This document shows positions 34,901 through 45,045 of a stretch of DNA of 64,000 nucleotides, piece by piece. Source of the stretch: Cymodocea nodosa (taxonomy: Eukaryota; Streptophyta; Magnoliopsida; Alismatales; Cymodoceaceae); the NCBI GenBank assembly GCA_036874045.1, contig CM072339.1:14949501-15013500 (forward strand). Reading direction: 5' to 3'. The translations under genes and the position numbers were made by a program. Below the pieces are notes generated by a model that saw only the letters and a list, made by a program, of their open reading frames with translations, made no database searches and was not told the DNA's origin. Numbering within the stretch: the first letter of the stretch is position 1; each line of letters starts with the position of its first letter.

Positions 34901-37580
34901 ATATGGTATTAGAGCAAAAAGGTCTTAGAGGGCCTACATATCTACTAAAAGAAAAAAAGACTTACAAGACCTAAAAAGGCTACAAGTGGATGAAAGTGTT
35001 AGAAAAATAGTCCCACATAGACTAAGTAAAGGATGAAAAATGGTTAATATAGAAAAGGACCTCTCTACTCATAGTTAATTGGTTGAGTTAGATGTCCATA
35101 TTTCAAAATGGTATCAAAGCAGAAACATCATAATGAATTCACACATTATCTGAAAAAAATACTTCTAGGATCCAATGAAGGTCAAAAGAGAGGGGAATAT
35201 TGGAAAAAAATAATCTCACATGGACTAATTAAAAGATAAGAATGAGTCAATATAGAAAAAAATCTCTCCACTTATAGCTAATAGGTTTTGAGTTGGATGC
35301 CCCTATTTCAACAGCCATAATTTGTGATTCACAAGTGTTTGGTTCTGGTTATTATTATAATAAAATAAAGGAGGCTTCCTCATTTAGTTTGTATGTAATT
35401 TCGAAAAATATTGCACACTTGATTGCAATTTACTAAAACGCAAATTGCCAAGTATTAATAAAATGGAAAAAATCAACTATGTTAACCATTTATTAACGAG
35501 AATAATCTATAATTAGTCACACATGTGTAACCTTATTTATAGAGGTATTATTAGTGGATAATAGCAATATTTAATCTTCCTCCTTTTTTAGCTTTCATGC
35601 AGTGTTGTTGTGGTCTGCTGGTGGTCTGTAACATGCTGTTGGGGGTTGAAAGTGTAGCAGCCATGGCTAGGAGAAGGGAAAAGTCTATTTTTTTTTTTAA
35701 TATAGGGTTGTATAAGATGGTAATGGATTAGGAAACTCGATACTATTTAGCATGCTAGTCCCTTGAATGGAGAAAATTTGAAGGTGTGTTTAAATGTGAT
35801 CCGCTCCAATTATGCATTGTCACTGCCTAGGTGGGTGCCATGAATACACAGCTGCTGCTATCCCATGCAATTTGACAGTCTATATAGTTTCACAGAATAA
35901 TAAAGACATCTTAGAGGACAAAATATGTTCATGATATTGTGTTTCAGGTGGATACTTTTCTGGTTGCTGGTAGAAAACTTTCATCTCTTCCTGATTCTTG
36001 TTTTCTTCTATTTTTCTTAGATTGACCATCCTAGTCAATTTTGGCATTTTGATGATGACTATTATTAAATGATATTTTCCTCTAAAAAGGAAACAACTAA
36101 ATCAAATATTCTTCTCAGCGGTGGTTCTTTCTCATGGATTTAGTTGAGATCAATTGCACATAGTGGTTCAAGTCATGGAGCTTGGTGTTGATATAGGCTT
36201 GCCTCTCTTTTATTTTTTTTTTGGGATGTGTATCTTCTTTTGGTCTGACCCCCTTGGTCAGTTCTTTTACCTTCAGATGTATTCTTATTTTTAATAAGAT
36301 TCAACTTATTTCTATTTCCAAAAAAATTGCAACCATTAAACAATTCCACTTTACGTTATATAACTAGGAGTTTACTTATGTCCTTTCTACTGTGACAATC
36401 TTATGTTTTGGTTCTTCAGGATATTGAATTATCAAAAGAGATCAATGATTCCTTTAAACAATCATCACAAGCCAGAACAAAACTTCCAACTGGCATTGAG
36501 CTGAGTGTTCATGTTTTGACTACTGGGTGCGTATAGTTTTAGTAACAGATCATGCTCATGCTTTAGTTACCTGCTCTAGCAATTGCTTCTAATTGTCTAG
36601 GATGATGTTTATTTCCTGTAAGAGCAGTAGTCATTATTATTATTTTTTAAATTCACACAGATATTGGCCAACATATCCACCCATGGATGTACGCCTTCCT
36701 CATGAACTTAATGTTTACCAGGTTAGGGATTTTACTTTTTCAAGGTATATTCTTGTGACTCATCTTGTTTTATTCTTTTTGATCTTTGTTTCATTGCAAA
36801 TACCAGGATATCTTCAAAGAATTTTATTTGAGTAAGTACAGTGGAAGACGATTAATGTGGCAAAACTCATTAGGTCACTGTGTGTTAAAAGCTGAATTCC
36901 CCAAAGGTAGAAAGGAGTTGGCTGTATCTCTATTTCAGGTTGGTCTCTTTAAGCAATGCCTGCGTTCTATTAAGGTCCTTTAGAGTTCACCACTAACTTT
37001 TCTTGGGGCATATTTGTTACAGACTGTTGTTTTAATGCTATTTAATGATGCACGAATGCTTAGCTTCCAAGACATCAAGGACTCTACTGGAATTGAGGAT
37101 AAAGAGTTAAGAAGAACTTTACAATCTCTTGCATGTGGTAAAGTTCGTGTATTGCAAAAGGTACCAGGACTATTTTAATTCTACCTTTATGATGATTAGT
37201 TTGTTAATAAACAGAATTTTGATTGGTGATTGCTATTGTTCTTATCATTAGCATTGATGTATATTTGCAGTTTCCTAAAGGTCGAGAAATTGAGGATGAG
37301 GACTCATTTACATTCAACGATGAATTTAGTGCTCCCCTTTACAGGATAAAGGTGCTGTTCTTGTTGAATGTCACAAGTGTTTAAGATGTGAACAAATTTT
37401 CAAATAAAGGAGCATGCTTATTTCATGAATATATTTTATTTTGCAATAATTTAAGAGAAAATTAAGAATTTAACAAATGGAACACATTTATTTCATCAGG
37501 TTAATGCGATCCAACTGAAGGAGACAGTTGAAGAAAATGCCAGCACTACTGAAAGGGTCTTCCAAGATCGTCAGTATCAG
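22912..37580 (+). CDS. CUL4: Cullin-4 (CUL4), 15 exons, C-terminus not in window, frameshift in exon 10
   Basis: Scaffold of nuclear CRL4 ubiquitin ligases: the N-terminal repeats bind DDB1, the C-terminal domain binds RBX1. Exons: 22912-23266, 23787-23902, 23989-24335, 27813-27993, 28211-28333, 28486-28773, 29455-29580, 29667-29768, 29852-29905, 36420-36527, 36661-36721, 36807-36938, 37023-37160, 37271-37351, 37500-37580, all with GT..AG borders and matching phases. They encode about 764 residues. Seen: Ser-rich N-terminus (TCC repeats), [46 protein letters not shown], the cullin-homology part [20 protein letters not shown], and [20 protein letters not shown]. Exon 10 has five A at 36479-36483 where the family needs four, so the frame breaks there; this is either a real lesion or a homopolymer error. 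The neddylation-domain exons (about 65 residues) are not found up to 64000. ATG 22912 is chosen because it opens the continuous frame. Confidence 0.95.
22965..22998 (+). repeat. (TCC)n microsatellite coding poly-serine in CUL4 exon 1
   Basis: About eleven TCC/TCT triplets encode a serine run in the disordered N-terminal extension. Such repeats vary in length between alleles. The region is outside the cullin fold. Confidence 0.85.
23267..23786 (+). other. CUL4 intron 1
   Basis: Starts GTTATCCC and ends ATACAG. T-rich intron sequence; no embedded gene or repeat recognised. Confidence 0.8.
24336..27812 (+). other. CUL4 intron 3 with a Harbinger-like insertion
   Basis: A 3.5-kb intron between GTATTTCAG and TCTATCAG. 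24430-25360 and 26600-27800 are AT-rich without recognisable genes; an (AAAT) microsatellite lies near 25583-25603. The part 25362-26592 is listed separately as a putative transposon. Confidence 0.8.
25362..26592. mobile_element. Putative non-autonomous PIF/Harbinger-like element (MITE)
   Basis: TTA (25359-25361) precedes AGGGCCATTTTGCACAAGG, and TTTGTGTGCAAATCC is followed by TTA (26593-26595). The ends are imperfect inverted repeats around TTTGCACA, and the TTA duplication fits the superfamily. The interior is very AT-rich and noncoding. The termini match less well than those of the other copies, so the borders are tentative. Confidence 0.4.
28774..29454 (+). other. CUL4 intron 6
   Basis: 681 bases between GTAATTC and CCCGTTAG; T-rich, no embedded element recognised. 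Confidence 0.8.
30180..30485 (+). mobile_element. RTE-type LINE 3'-end fragment
   Basis: Across frame changes the translation reads [25 protein letters not shown], then [21 protein letters not shown] and KKKIHV, the C-terminal tail of plant RTE reverse transcriptases. It ends near a TTG-rich tail (GATGTTGTTGTG), as these LINEs do. A second copy lies at 37960-38265. Confidence 0.7.
30748..30876 (+). mobile_element. Small LTR with decayed iMet primer-binding site (TRIM-like)
   Basis: TGTTTAGTCTCACATTGATT... to ...TATTCTCACA (117 bases), followed directly by TGATATTAGAGC, which is the iMet PBS TGGTATCAGAGC with two G/C-to-A/T changes. A partner LTR was not found in the intron, so this may be one end of a truncated element. 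Confidence 0.5.
31407..31556. repeat. Polypurine block in CUL4 intron 9
   Basis: About 150 bases of almost pure G/A on the + strand (GGGGGGGAGGGGAGATAG, then GAAGGAGAAGAGAAGGGAAA and so on). Low-complexity sequence able to form triplex-type structures; no coding meaning. Confidence 0.8.
31868..33985. repeat. Zone of ATGGATATCCAT-like repeats around the intron-9 MITE
   Basis: Short repeats such as AGATATGGATACTAAGTGGA (left) and TATGGATATCCATGTC (right, about 33918), with GGTTGCAA near the left edge and TTGCAACCC near the right edge, hint at one hAT-like non-autonomous element split by the MITE at 32075. The termini do not align cleanly and no target duplication is seen, so this is weak. Confidence 0.25.
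32075..32818. mobile_element. PIF/Harbinger-type MITE with TTA target duplication
   Basis: TTA (32072-32074) GGGGGGTTTGTGCC ... GTGCATAAATAAACCT TTA (32819-32821). The ends are imperfect inverted repeats of the type seen at 1202 and 40791. 744 bases, AT-rich, with a GC-richer pyrimidine part at 32280-32450; no ORF. It lies inside CUL4 intron 9. Confidence 0.7.
34799..35313 (+). mobile_element. TRIM retrotransposon with three LTRs and intact 5-bp target duplication
   Basis: Three related LTRs: 34799-34903, 34997-35108 and 35198-35313. Each runs from TGTTGG / TGTTAG / TATTGG through ACATGGACTAATTAA-like sequence to TATTTCAA(C/T/A)A. The first two are followed by iMet-type PBS (TGGTATTAGAGC at 34904, TGGTATCAAAGC at 35109). 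A purine tract AAAAGAGAGGGGAA precedes the third. GCCAT flanks the whole block on both sides (34794-34798 and 35314-35318). Internal segments are only about 90 bases and noncoding, so the element needs proteins in trans. Three LTRs with one target duplication point to unequal exchange between LTRs after or during insertion. Confidence 0.85.
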
Positions 37581-37641
37581 GTGGGTGTATACCTAATACA
37601 TCCCTCTCATACTGTTTTTAGATTACAGTCATCCATATGTA
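37581..37641 (+). other. Start of CUL4 intron 15
   Basis: GTGGGTGTAT donor after CGTCAGTATCAG. No acceptor followed by the expected IDAAIVRIMKTRKV-type exon was found by reading on to 64000, so the intron either exceeds 26.4 kb or the gene is truncated. Confidence 0.6.
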
Positions 37642-38546
37642 AAGCCAGAGGTGCCAAATGGCTTGGTTTGAGTCAGTTTGGGTAAGATAGACCATTGTTA
37701 TCAGTTTGGGTCTAACCTTACCTTTTTATAAATGGGTTTAATGGTAAGGACCTGCACGCAGGTTGGGTTAGACCTATTAAAATTTCAGGTTGGTTATTTG
37801 GGTCATATGGTTATTTGGTTGACATGGATGGATTTATGATTGAGTCAATTGGGTCATAGATCCATTTAGTCTAAAATATGAATTCTGATGTACATTTAAT
37901 TTAATTTAATTGAATTGCTAAATAATTATTTGAATACTATAATGGGTAAGCTAAAACCAATTTTATTAGGAATAAAATAGGAGTTGCACCTATTGAATAT
38001 ATGGTAAGAGAAACTTGGCTTAGTTGATTTGATCATATCTTTAGGAGACTAAGAAATGCATTAGTTAGGAGAAAAATTTATTAATCAGAAGAAATTACAA
38101 GAAGTAGAGGAAAGTCTAAAACTATTGGTTAGGAATTTTAAACAAAAATTTAAATTTATATAATTTAATTGAAGATTTGGATAGAAATACTTGGAAGAAA
38201 AAGATTTATGTAACCTACCCTATGTAGTGGTGTTATGGTTGAGATTGTTGTTGTTGTTAAATAATCAATTGATTAATTAAATTTAAAAATACTTAATAAT
38301 AAATATAAAAAATAAACATCTTCTGGTTAACATGGTAGACTAGTGAATCATCCTTTAAATAGTTCCAAAATACTAAAATATTACATTAAATCCTAGCATC
38401 AAATGGGTTTATTGGGTCAGAAACCTAGTGACTCAAACCCAACCTGTTATTTTGATCAGGTGGTTATTTAAACAGATTCAGGTTGGGTTTGGGCAACAAT
38501 ATTCAACTTGGGTCAATCAGGTTGGGCTCATTTTGAACAGCCCTAT
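37642..38546. mobile_element. hAT-like MITE with nested LINE tail
   Basis: Starts CAGAGGTGCCAAATGGCTTG and ends GGCTCATTTTGAACAGCCCTA. Read inward, both ends have the (C/T)AG(G/A)G(C/G)TG...CAAA(T) pattern followed by repeated GGTTGGGT/GGGTCA stretches, common in plant hAT-type MITEs. A clean 8-bp target duplication was not identified. An RTE LINE tail (37960-38265) sits inside. Confidence 0.5.
37960..38265 (+). mobile_element. RTE-type LINE 3'-end fragment, second copy
   Basis: Parallels 30180-30485: AGGAATAAAATAGGAGTTGC, translation FDHIFRRLRNALVRRK and, later, RSRGKSKTI, ending in GATTGTTGTTGTTGTTAAA. The TTG tail is typical of these LINEs. Several stops and frame changes; same orientation as CUL4. 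Confidence 0.7.
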
Positions 38547-40419
38547 ATAAGATCCGATGAAGCTAATGTTATAAAACCACTTTGAAAGACACTTTTGAAA
38601 ATCAGGTTTTTGTCTCGAGTACATGACTTTTAAATTTACAAATTTAGAAGTCCATAAATCATTGGTTGAAGAATCCCATAAATCTACCATTCATATTGTC
38701 AAATTTTGGGTAAATCCACCTCCTTCCATAAATGTAGATGTGTTGTAGCTTCCACATTGTTAGAAAAATCTTTCTCAGATTGATTTTGATGACTTAAAAT
38801 TTAATGATAGATATTTTGTGGAAAATATTAAATTTAATTGCAAAAATTATATGAAACAAAGTCAAAGGAAATTCATAAGAATTAAAGGAATATTAAAGAG
38901 TTTGTAGGAAGCTTGAGAAGGAGCAACTAAGATGGAACTTGTGTGAGGAAAATTTGAATAATTATAAATGTTGTGTTGAGTTGTAAAATGTAACTTAGGA
39001 AGTTTTGTAAATTCTAGTGATGCTCTCTCCTGCTAGAATTCTCATATAGGACATGTAGAATAGATGTATGCATGTTGTCCAATTTGATTTGGGAGGAAGC
39101 TTAAATGCCTCTTTACTTAGATATAGAACTTGAACGACTATCAATAATGGTAATAGTAGATATATTTGATGTGGAAGATAAATGATCAAAAAGTGTGGAT
39201 ATACTTGACATATGGGAGGACATGCCAAAATCTATGATCTAGGTGTTATAGGTAAAAACAAGTAAAGGTGCATGAGTGATAGTACTTAAGGTAGAAGCTT
39301 GGGCACTCATGACATTCAAATTAGGAGTTTATGATTGGAGAAGATGATCATACTTATATTATGAAGTAGTGACCATGCAAGATGTGGGAGGTTAGGTAAA
39401 CTCAATGGCAATGTTGGCCCATTATGATTTACCAAATTTCTACTAATGCTTATATGAATAGTGACTTGTTTTTCCATAATGCTAATAACATGTGGATTGA
39501 TAACTCATGCAACCATTTTTGCATGAAAGAAGAGACAACCATGGTAGATTGATCTATAGCGAAGGATGGGGCCGTTGTTGAAATCCTCATGACCTTTGCA
39601 ATGGTTGTCTCTAGATTCAACATCTAATTGGCTCCAAGAATCTGTCCTTTAATTTGAAAAGAGATTTTGGGATTTAAACTTGACAGATAGGCTGCAACAT
39701 CTAATTCCCCTTTGTGTCGATGTGATTTGTTAATATTAGCTATGTGGGGTTGATATACAAGCAATTCCTCAACTAGTCCAGGTAAGGTGTTGTAGTAATC
39801 TTAGGGAGTTTGATCATCTTGTTTAAGTGTGAAAAGCTGTTCATGTACCTTAAAAGTCTTAGCCATGTTCTTTTTATAGTTATGCATTTTTTTGCAATGA
39901 TATCCAAATTTTTTTAGGACACATAATCGTACCACCTCATGCAATAGATGTTTCCATACTAACAAATATCCAAGAAATGATGGTAGCATCATTAGCTAAC
40001 CAATCAAAATAGGTGGTTTGTGCTTACCTTCGCTCTCATTTATTTTTTTCTTTCGCATCTCATTTACTCGTTTATTTTGCATATAATCAATTGGTTCATC
40101 AAGATTTCTTTTAATTTTTATGTTTTACTCCCCAAGAGAGGTTTATCATCGATTGTAATTCACGTCTCTCTTGTTGTAGCTCTCATGGTTTATGCCTCTC
40201 CCTCACTTGATGCATATAGTTGCCACAATTCTCTATTGGTAGCCCTTCCTGTCACTACATTTTCCTCTCTTGGTAGCCTCTCTTGATGTTACACCTCCCT
40301 CTTTTGGTAGCCTTTGTCGTCAAGTACATCTCTTTCTTGGTTGGTCTTGTCTCATTACATCTCCTTATAGGACCTAGATACTAGAATTACTGCATTGTCA
40401 CTTTGTAGGACATTGATGT
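38547..40419. other. Intron/intergenic sequence without a clear gene
   Basis: No continuous coding frame. A short + strand stretch near 39488-39530 reads MWIDNSCNHFCMKEETT, reminiscent of a decayed copia protease (W-x-D-S-G-C), too short to call. No CUL4 exon is seen here. Confidence 0.4.
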
Positions 40420-40790
40420 TAGGATTGATGACTTTACTATAAGAAGGGTGAATAGTGAATTTTTAATGCAATTTTATTAGATTATACTATGCATACAAAG
40501 CTTGGATGAATTAATGCAAATATGGTGCAATTTAAGACAAGAAATTGTAAGATAAATAAAAAATGAAATCACATACCACAAAGACATGAGAATTTATAGT
40601 GGTTTACCTTAAACTTGGGGCTACATTGACTGTTTGACCCCTACACTATTCTAGTGTTGTAGGCTAGCATCTTGCTTTTTACATGGTCTTGGCAAATCCA
40701 CCAAGCGAAATTTTTTTACAATCTACCAAGCTTTAATTTACTACAAAACTTATAGAAAATTTTGTTTTAAACTCTCTTTTATGCTCTTAA
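40420..40790. repeat. Copy 1 of a dispersed LTR-like repeat
   Basis: Shares the order AAGGGTGAATAGTGAA ... TTATAGTGGTTTACCTTAA ... CTACACTATTCTAGTGTTGT with 57400-57800 and, in part, with 61811-62160. This ...TATAGTGGTT(C/T)ACC... pattern is common in plant LTRs. It is cut at 40791 by the Harbinger element. Confidence 0.5.
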
Positions 40791-41397
40791 GGGGGTGTAT
40801 GTGCACATCAGAAAGTTTGGAAATGAGAGAAATGGAAAGTTTAGATTCCTGTGAATTAGAAAGTTTAGATTTTTGAGAAAATCTAGGATATTTGTGTATG
40901 TTTTAGAAAGTTAGTAAAGTTAAAATTCCTAGGTGGGAGTTTGTATCAGAGGAAATGTTTAGAATTAAAATATCTAAGTTAAAAGACAAGAATTAAATTA
41001 ACTAAATGAAATTATAACTTAGATAAAATATAAAAATATATAAGTTAAAAGATTTTTTTTAAAAAAAATGAAGTTATAACTTAGATAACATTATAAGAAT
41101 ATCTAAGTTAAAATCCGTCTAAATTAATTGGTAACTTAGAGAAAAAATATATATCTAAGTTTAAAAAATATTAAAAACTTAAACTTAGATAGATATAAAA
41201 AAAAACTAAGAATAATTTAATGAACCATAACTTAGGTATAAGATTTGAATGGCTAATTTAAAATTAGCTAAACTAACAAATGAAACTAAGGAAAAGAAGA
41301 AGAAGGAAAATAAATAAATAAAAAGGAGAGAGTTTTTGTGGAACTGAAATTTATTTTCATCTCATCTGGATTGAAAATTAAAAACCAAAAACAACAA

Positions 41398-41760
41398 AAG
41401 TTTTAGTTAAACCAAAACTTACTTTTGGTTCGATTGAATATGAAAAGAATATAAATAAAAAAACAATTTTTGATCGAACTGAAGCTCATAAAAATATAAA
41501 ATACAAAAGTTTTCGGTTGAATTGAAACATCCCTTCGCCTCGATTGAAACAATAATAATAAAAACAACAAAAGTTTCGGTTGAACTGAAAGTTTGATTGA
41601 AAATTGAAAGAATATAAAAAGAAAAAGAAGGTTTCGATTGAATCGAGACTTCTTTTTGGTACGACTAGATCTCATAAAAATATTAAAACAAAAAAAAGTT
41701 TTGGTTGAATCGAAACCAAAAATTAAAAAAAACAAATAGGAGTTTCAGTCAAACCAAAAC
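41398..41760. repeat. Array of palindromic GTTTCGGTTGAATCGAAAC-like units
   Basis: Five or six diverged copies of a near-palindrome (for example AGTTTCGGTTGAACTGAAAG, GGTTTCGATTGAATCGAGAC) at about 41398, 41511, 41571, 41628, 41697 and 41741, separated by A-rich sequence. It lies in the 3' subterminal part of the Harbinger element. Confidence 0.55.
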
Positions 41761-42344
41761 CAAAATAAATAAATAAATAAAAGAAAAATATAATAAAAAA
41801 ATATAAATTAAATCAGTTAGAAATAAAAAAAATGGCTAAAACAAAATCAAATATCTTAGATATAAAGATGTAAAAAATATCTAAGTGTTTAAAAATCAAA
41901 ATGTTAAACTTTGAACTTAAAGAAGAGATAAATTTCTAAGTTTGGAATTAAATAAATCTAAACCTTAAAATATAAAATACAAGCATATCTAAAAAGCATA
42001 AGAAATGGTTGTTGGAGGGAATTAAAGTAATTCTCCATATCTAAACATATAATCATTTAATTTATTTCTTCACTTCATAATACTTATATTTTAAGAAAAG
42101 ATATCAATTCTTTTTATTTTTATTTATTAATAATGTCATAAACAAATTTAAAAAAAGTTGTGTTGTTGATTATCTATTTGAACATAACATATCATAAACA
42201 ATTACATTTCAAAATTATTAACTAACATCTAACATATGAATAAAATTCACAACATCAATATAAATTTTTAACATACAAATGTTCAAATATTGTAACATAA
42301 CAATATGACAAAGTTACATATGAAATCATTTAAAAATTATGTCT

Positions 42345-43695
42345 ATCTTATATAGCAGTCTTCATGTTGTTATGCATTTCATCTGTTATTTGTTTTCTTT
42401 GTTCTTGTGTCATTTCTAATATACTATTCATCTGTGAAAGTTTATCTTTAGTAATTCAATTTCTTCATTTTTCAGATTAAATTCAGTTAACTCATCTTCT
42501 AAATCTTCTAATAAATCTACTTTGTCAACTCTATGTATAAAATTGTGTAATAGAAATAAAACCATTACAATCTTTGTTTGTCTCATAAGGATACAACATA
42601 TGTTCTTATAAGATTGTAAAATGATGTTTAATAACTCCAAATGATCGTTCAATCACTGATCTTAATTGTGAATGTCTATAATTGAAGTTTTCTATTGCAT
42701 TTTTTGAAAGTCTATTATTTTTATATTCAGATAGATGATATCTCACTTCTCGATATGGATAAATAAATTCAGGTTGATTAGGATAACTAATATCAACCAA
42801 ATAAAACTTGCTTGTATATAATTAAAAATTAGTGTAAACAACAAAATTATGTTTAATAATGTCATTTAATATCTAGTGGAACTTTGAATGGATGATGTCT
42901 CGTGACTACATCTTGAAGGATTTTGCATCAAAAGTTAATATTTCTCGATCACTAATAATATATATAAATTCCATGTCAAAATTACACACGACCATAACAT
43001 TTTGATTTAACTCTCTTTTTCTATTTCTAAATCTTGTTGTTTATAAATAGTTGCTTTAATATGTGTTCCATCAATAATGTCAAAGCAATCTTGTTAGCAT
43101 AAGTATAAGAAAATGGTTACAAAATAATGTACAAATCAATTCCATTTGAAAATACATATTTACCTTAAAATAAGGATATACATTTGAATCATTCAGTATT
43201 CTATTTGAAGTTGATGTTGGAGGTGTTGCAAGAAGTTTTTTGTAAGTTTAAAATTACATCAAGTACTTCATTGTAGTAATTACTAATAGTCTATGCAGAC
43301 TAAGAGAAGTGCTCCTTTGTTGCTCTATATCGTTGGTTTTGACTAATAGTGACAAGAAAAATTGCAAACTTCTTTTCGACACTAACATTGCTTATATTTC
43401 CCATGCCATATTCTCTTCATAACAAATTAGAGAAGTCAAGTAATACATGTTGACTCATTCTATATATCTTTTGATAGTTATATACTTGATATGGTAATGA
43501 TGAATTTAATAATCTTCTAATGTAGTCATGTTCTTCTTGACTATAAATGTGATGTGTAGTATTAGTCAATGTACTTGATATATACGCAACATCTGCAAGA
43601 AAGTTTCATATTGAAAGAAGTAACGTTCGTTATTTTTTTGCTTCTTCCTTAATCACATTCTTTAATAATTCCAAACCGTCTATACTATTCATGAT
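42345..43695 (-). pseudogene. Harbinger transposase (DDE), decayed
   Basis: Minus-strand order: N-terminal RMSQHVLLDFSNLL and VSVEKKFAIFLVTISQNQRY; IIDGTHIKAT with the first catalytic Asp (about 43045-43075); NVMVVCNFDMEFIYII; FYLVDISYPNQPEF; EVRYHLSEYKNN; FNYRHSQLRSVIERSFGVIK; and an acidic tail. The GW-E-GS-DSR block is replaced by SDREILTFDAKSF, so the second Asp is uncertain. Stops and frame changes are frequent, and introns probably account for some. It is clearly of the same family as the transposase at 1-719. Confidence 0.85.
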
Positions 43696-43934
43696 AATTA
43701 TTACCTACAAGAAGAAATGAGATTAGTACACATTTTCCTTAAAATCTATTATTATTATCAATAATAATAAAAACATTTATTTGACATAACAAGATTTATA
43801 TAAAATATCAAGCAATGAAGCATTTACATATAAAAATCAATAGTTATTGTCATTGTCTAAAATTCAACATTACACATTGTTCACTGTATTATTCAACATT
43901 ACTCAATAACAAAAAATGACATTTATAAGGTGTG

Positions 43935-45045
43935 ATACTTTATCCATTCTACCCTCATTTTTGCTAGGATGCTTATAAATTGTTCTACTAATTCTTTTTT
44001 TTCTAATAAAGTCATTGCTTCAAATTTCTCACTGTTACTAAGACTTTTAATTTGTAGTAATGCTTCTATAACTTGTACTATAAGATTTCCTTATTTGACT
44101 TTCAATTGTAGCATTTGCTTTTGCAATTTAACCTGCCTCTTTTGAGTTAAACTTGTTTTTTTTGAATCTCAAGTTCTTTTTGTATGCTTGTCACATTATC
44201 ATAATATTCTTATTGAGCTTTAACTTTATTTTCTTCTTTTGCACATAATGATATAATAGTGGATGTAACATCTTTAAATGAAGATGTTATTAGTTGTGCT
44301 GACTTTGCATGTGGTCTTGGACGTTTTCCTTTTCTTATCTCAATAGACCTTCTTGATGAAGACATTGGAATTTGAGGTTAAGTATCATCTGTATCCATTA
44401 GACTGCCACTTGGTGGTGTGAAGTATTGAAAATGATTTTTTTTGGTAAGGGCATTATTTCATTTGGTTTATCTATAGGTACGACTCTTTCATTTTGATTA
44501 ATTATTTCAGAGTTTCTACTAACATTTCTTGTAGCCATATTACTTTAAAATAGCAACTACAGTTGATCATAAATGGGACATAACTTACCTTTGAGGGAGA
44601 CATAATCTAGATGTTTCTACAAGATAGAAAAAATGTTAGCATATATAGGACGTACAAATTATATTAATATATTCGAAAATATTACTTTAACAAATTCATT
44701 CCAAACTTCATTTGAAATATCTGTATGACTTTGTATGTAATTCCATCCTCAAGCACATTAAGACAATTTTTATGTAGTTCTGATACATCTATTGTCATGT
44801 TTTAATTTGCCTATCAATATTTTTCTTTGTGATATCTGTATTTTTGTCATTGTTGTATTTTTTATTACTTTATTCCATGTTTCGACTTTAACTTTTTCAT
44901 CATGTGTCTTTTTATTCCCTTTATTTAAAACATCTTCTAATATACTCAAAAGTGTGGCATCTGCTTTTGTATTCCAACTAGTGTAAAATTTTTGTCTATC
45001 TTGTATTGTATTATTTGTACTAGCCATATTTAATTTGCAACACAT
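43935..45045 (-). pseudogene. Harbinger Myb/SANT-like DNA-binding protein (ORF1), decayed
   Basis: Second protein of PIF/Harbinger elements; it binds DNA and helps the transposase enter the nucleus. Exon 1 (45045-44770) reads WNTKADATLLSILEDVLNKG and VETWNKVIK, the Myb/SANT-like start. After an intron-like stretch, KGKRPRPHAKSAQLITSSFK (about 44320) and ALLQIKSLSNSEKFEAMTLL (about 44020) give the usual C-terminal helix. Several stops separate the parts. It is upstream of and in the same orientation as the transposase. Confidence 0.7.

Larger units (their letters stand above)
29906..36419 (+). other. CUL4 intron 9 (6.5 kb), repeat-filled
   Basis: The longest complete intron. It carries an RTE LINE tail (about 30180-30485), a small LTR with iMet-type PBS (30748-30876), a polypurine block (31407-31556), a Harbinger MITE (32075-32818) within a zone of ATGGATATCCAT-like repeats, and a three-LTR TRIM (34799-35313). 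Most insertions are in sense orientation. The rest (33000-34700 and 35320-36400) shows no coding signal. Confidence 0.8.

Noticed and set aside
38995..39228. 77-codon minus-strand ORF possibly from a copia gag
   Set aside because: No motif strong enough to assign; left as unassigned spacer.
40020..40286. 88-codon + strand ORF with hydrophobic stretches that could be a missing CUL4 exon or a membrane peptide
   Set aside because: No cullin similarity, no splice-site agreement, and composition typical of T-rich noncoding DNA.
41403..41735. 110-codon minus-strand ORF rich in F, L and K
   Set aside because: Translation of the A-rich palindromic repeat array; not protein-like.
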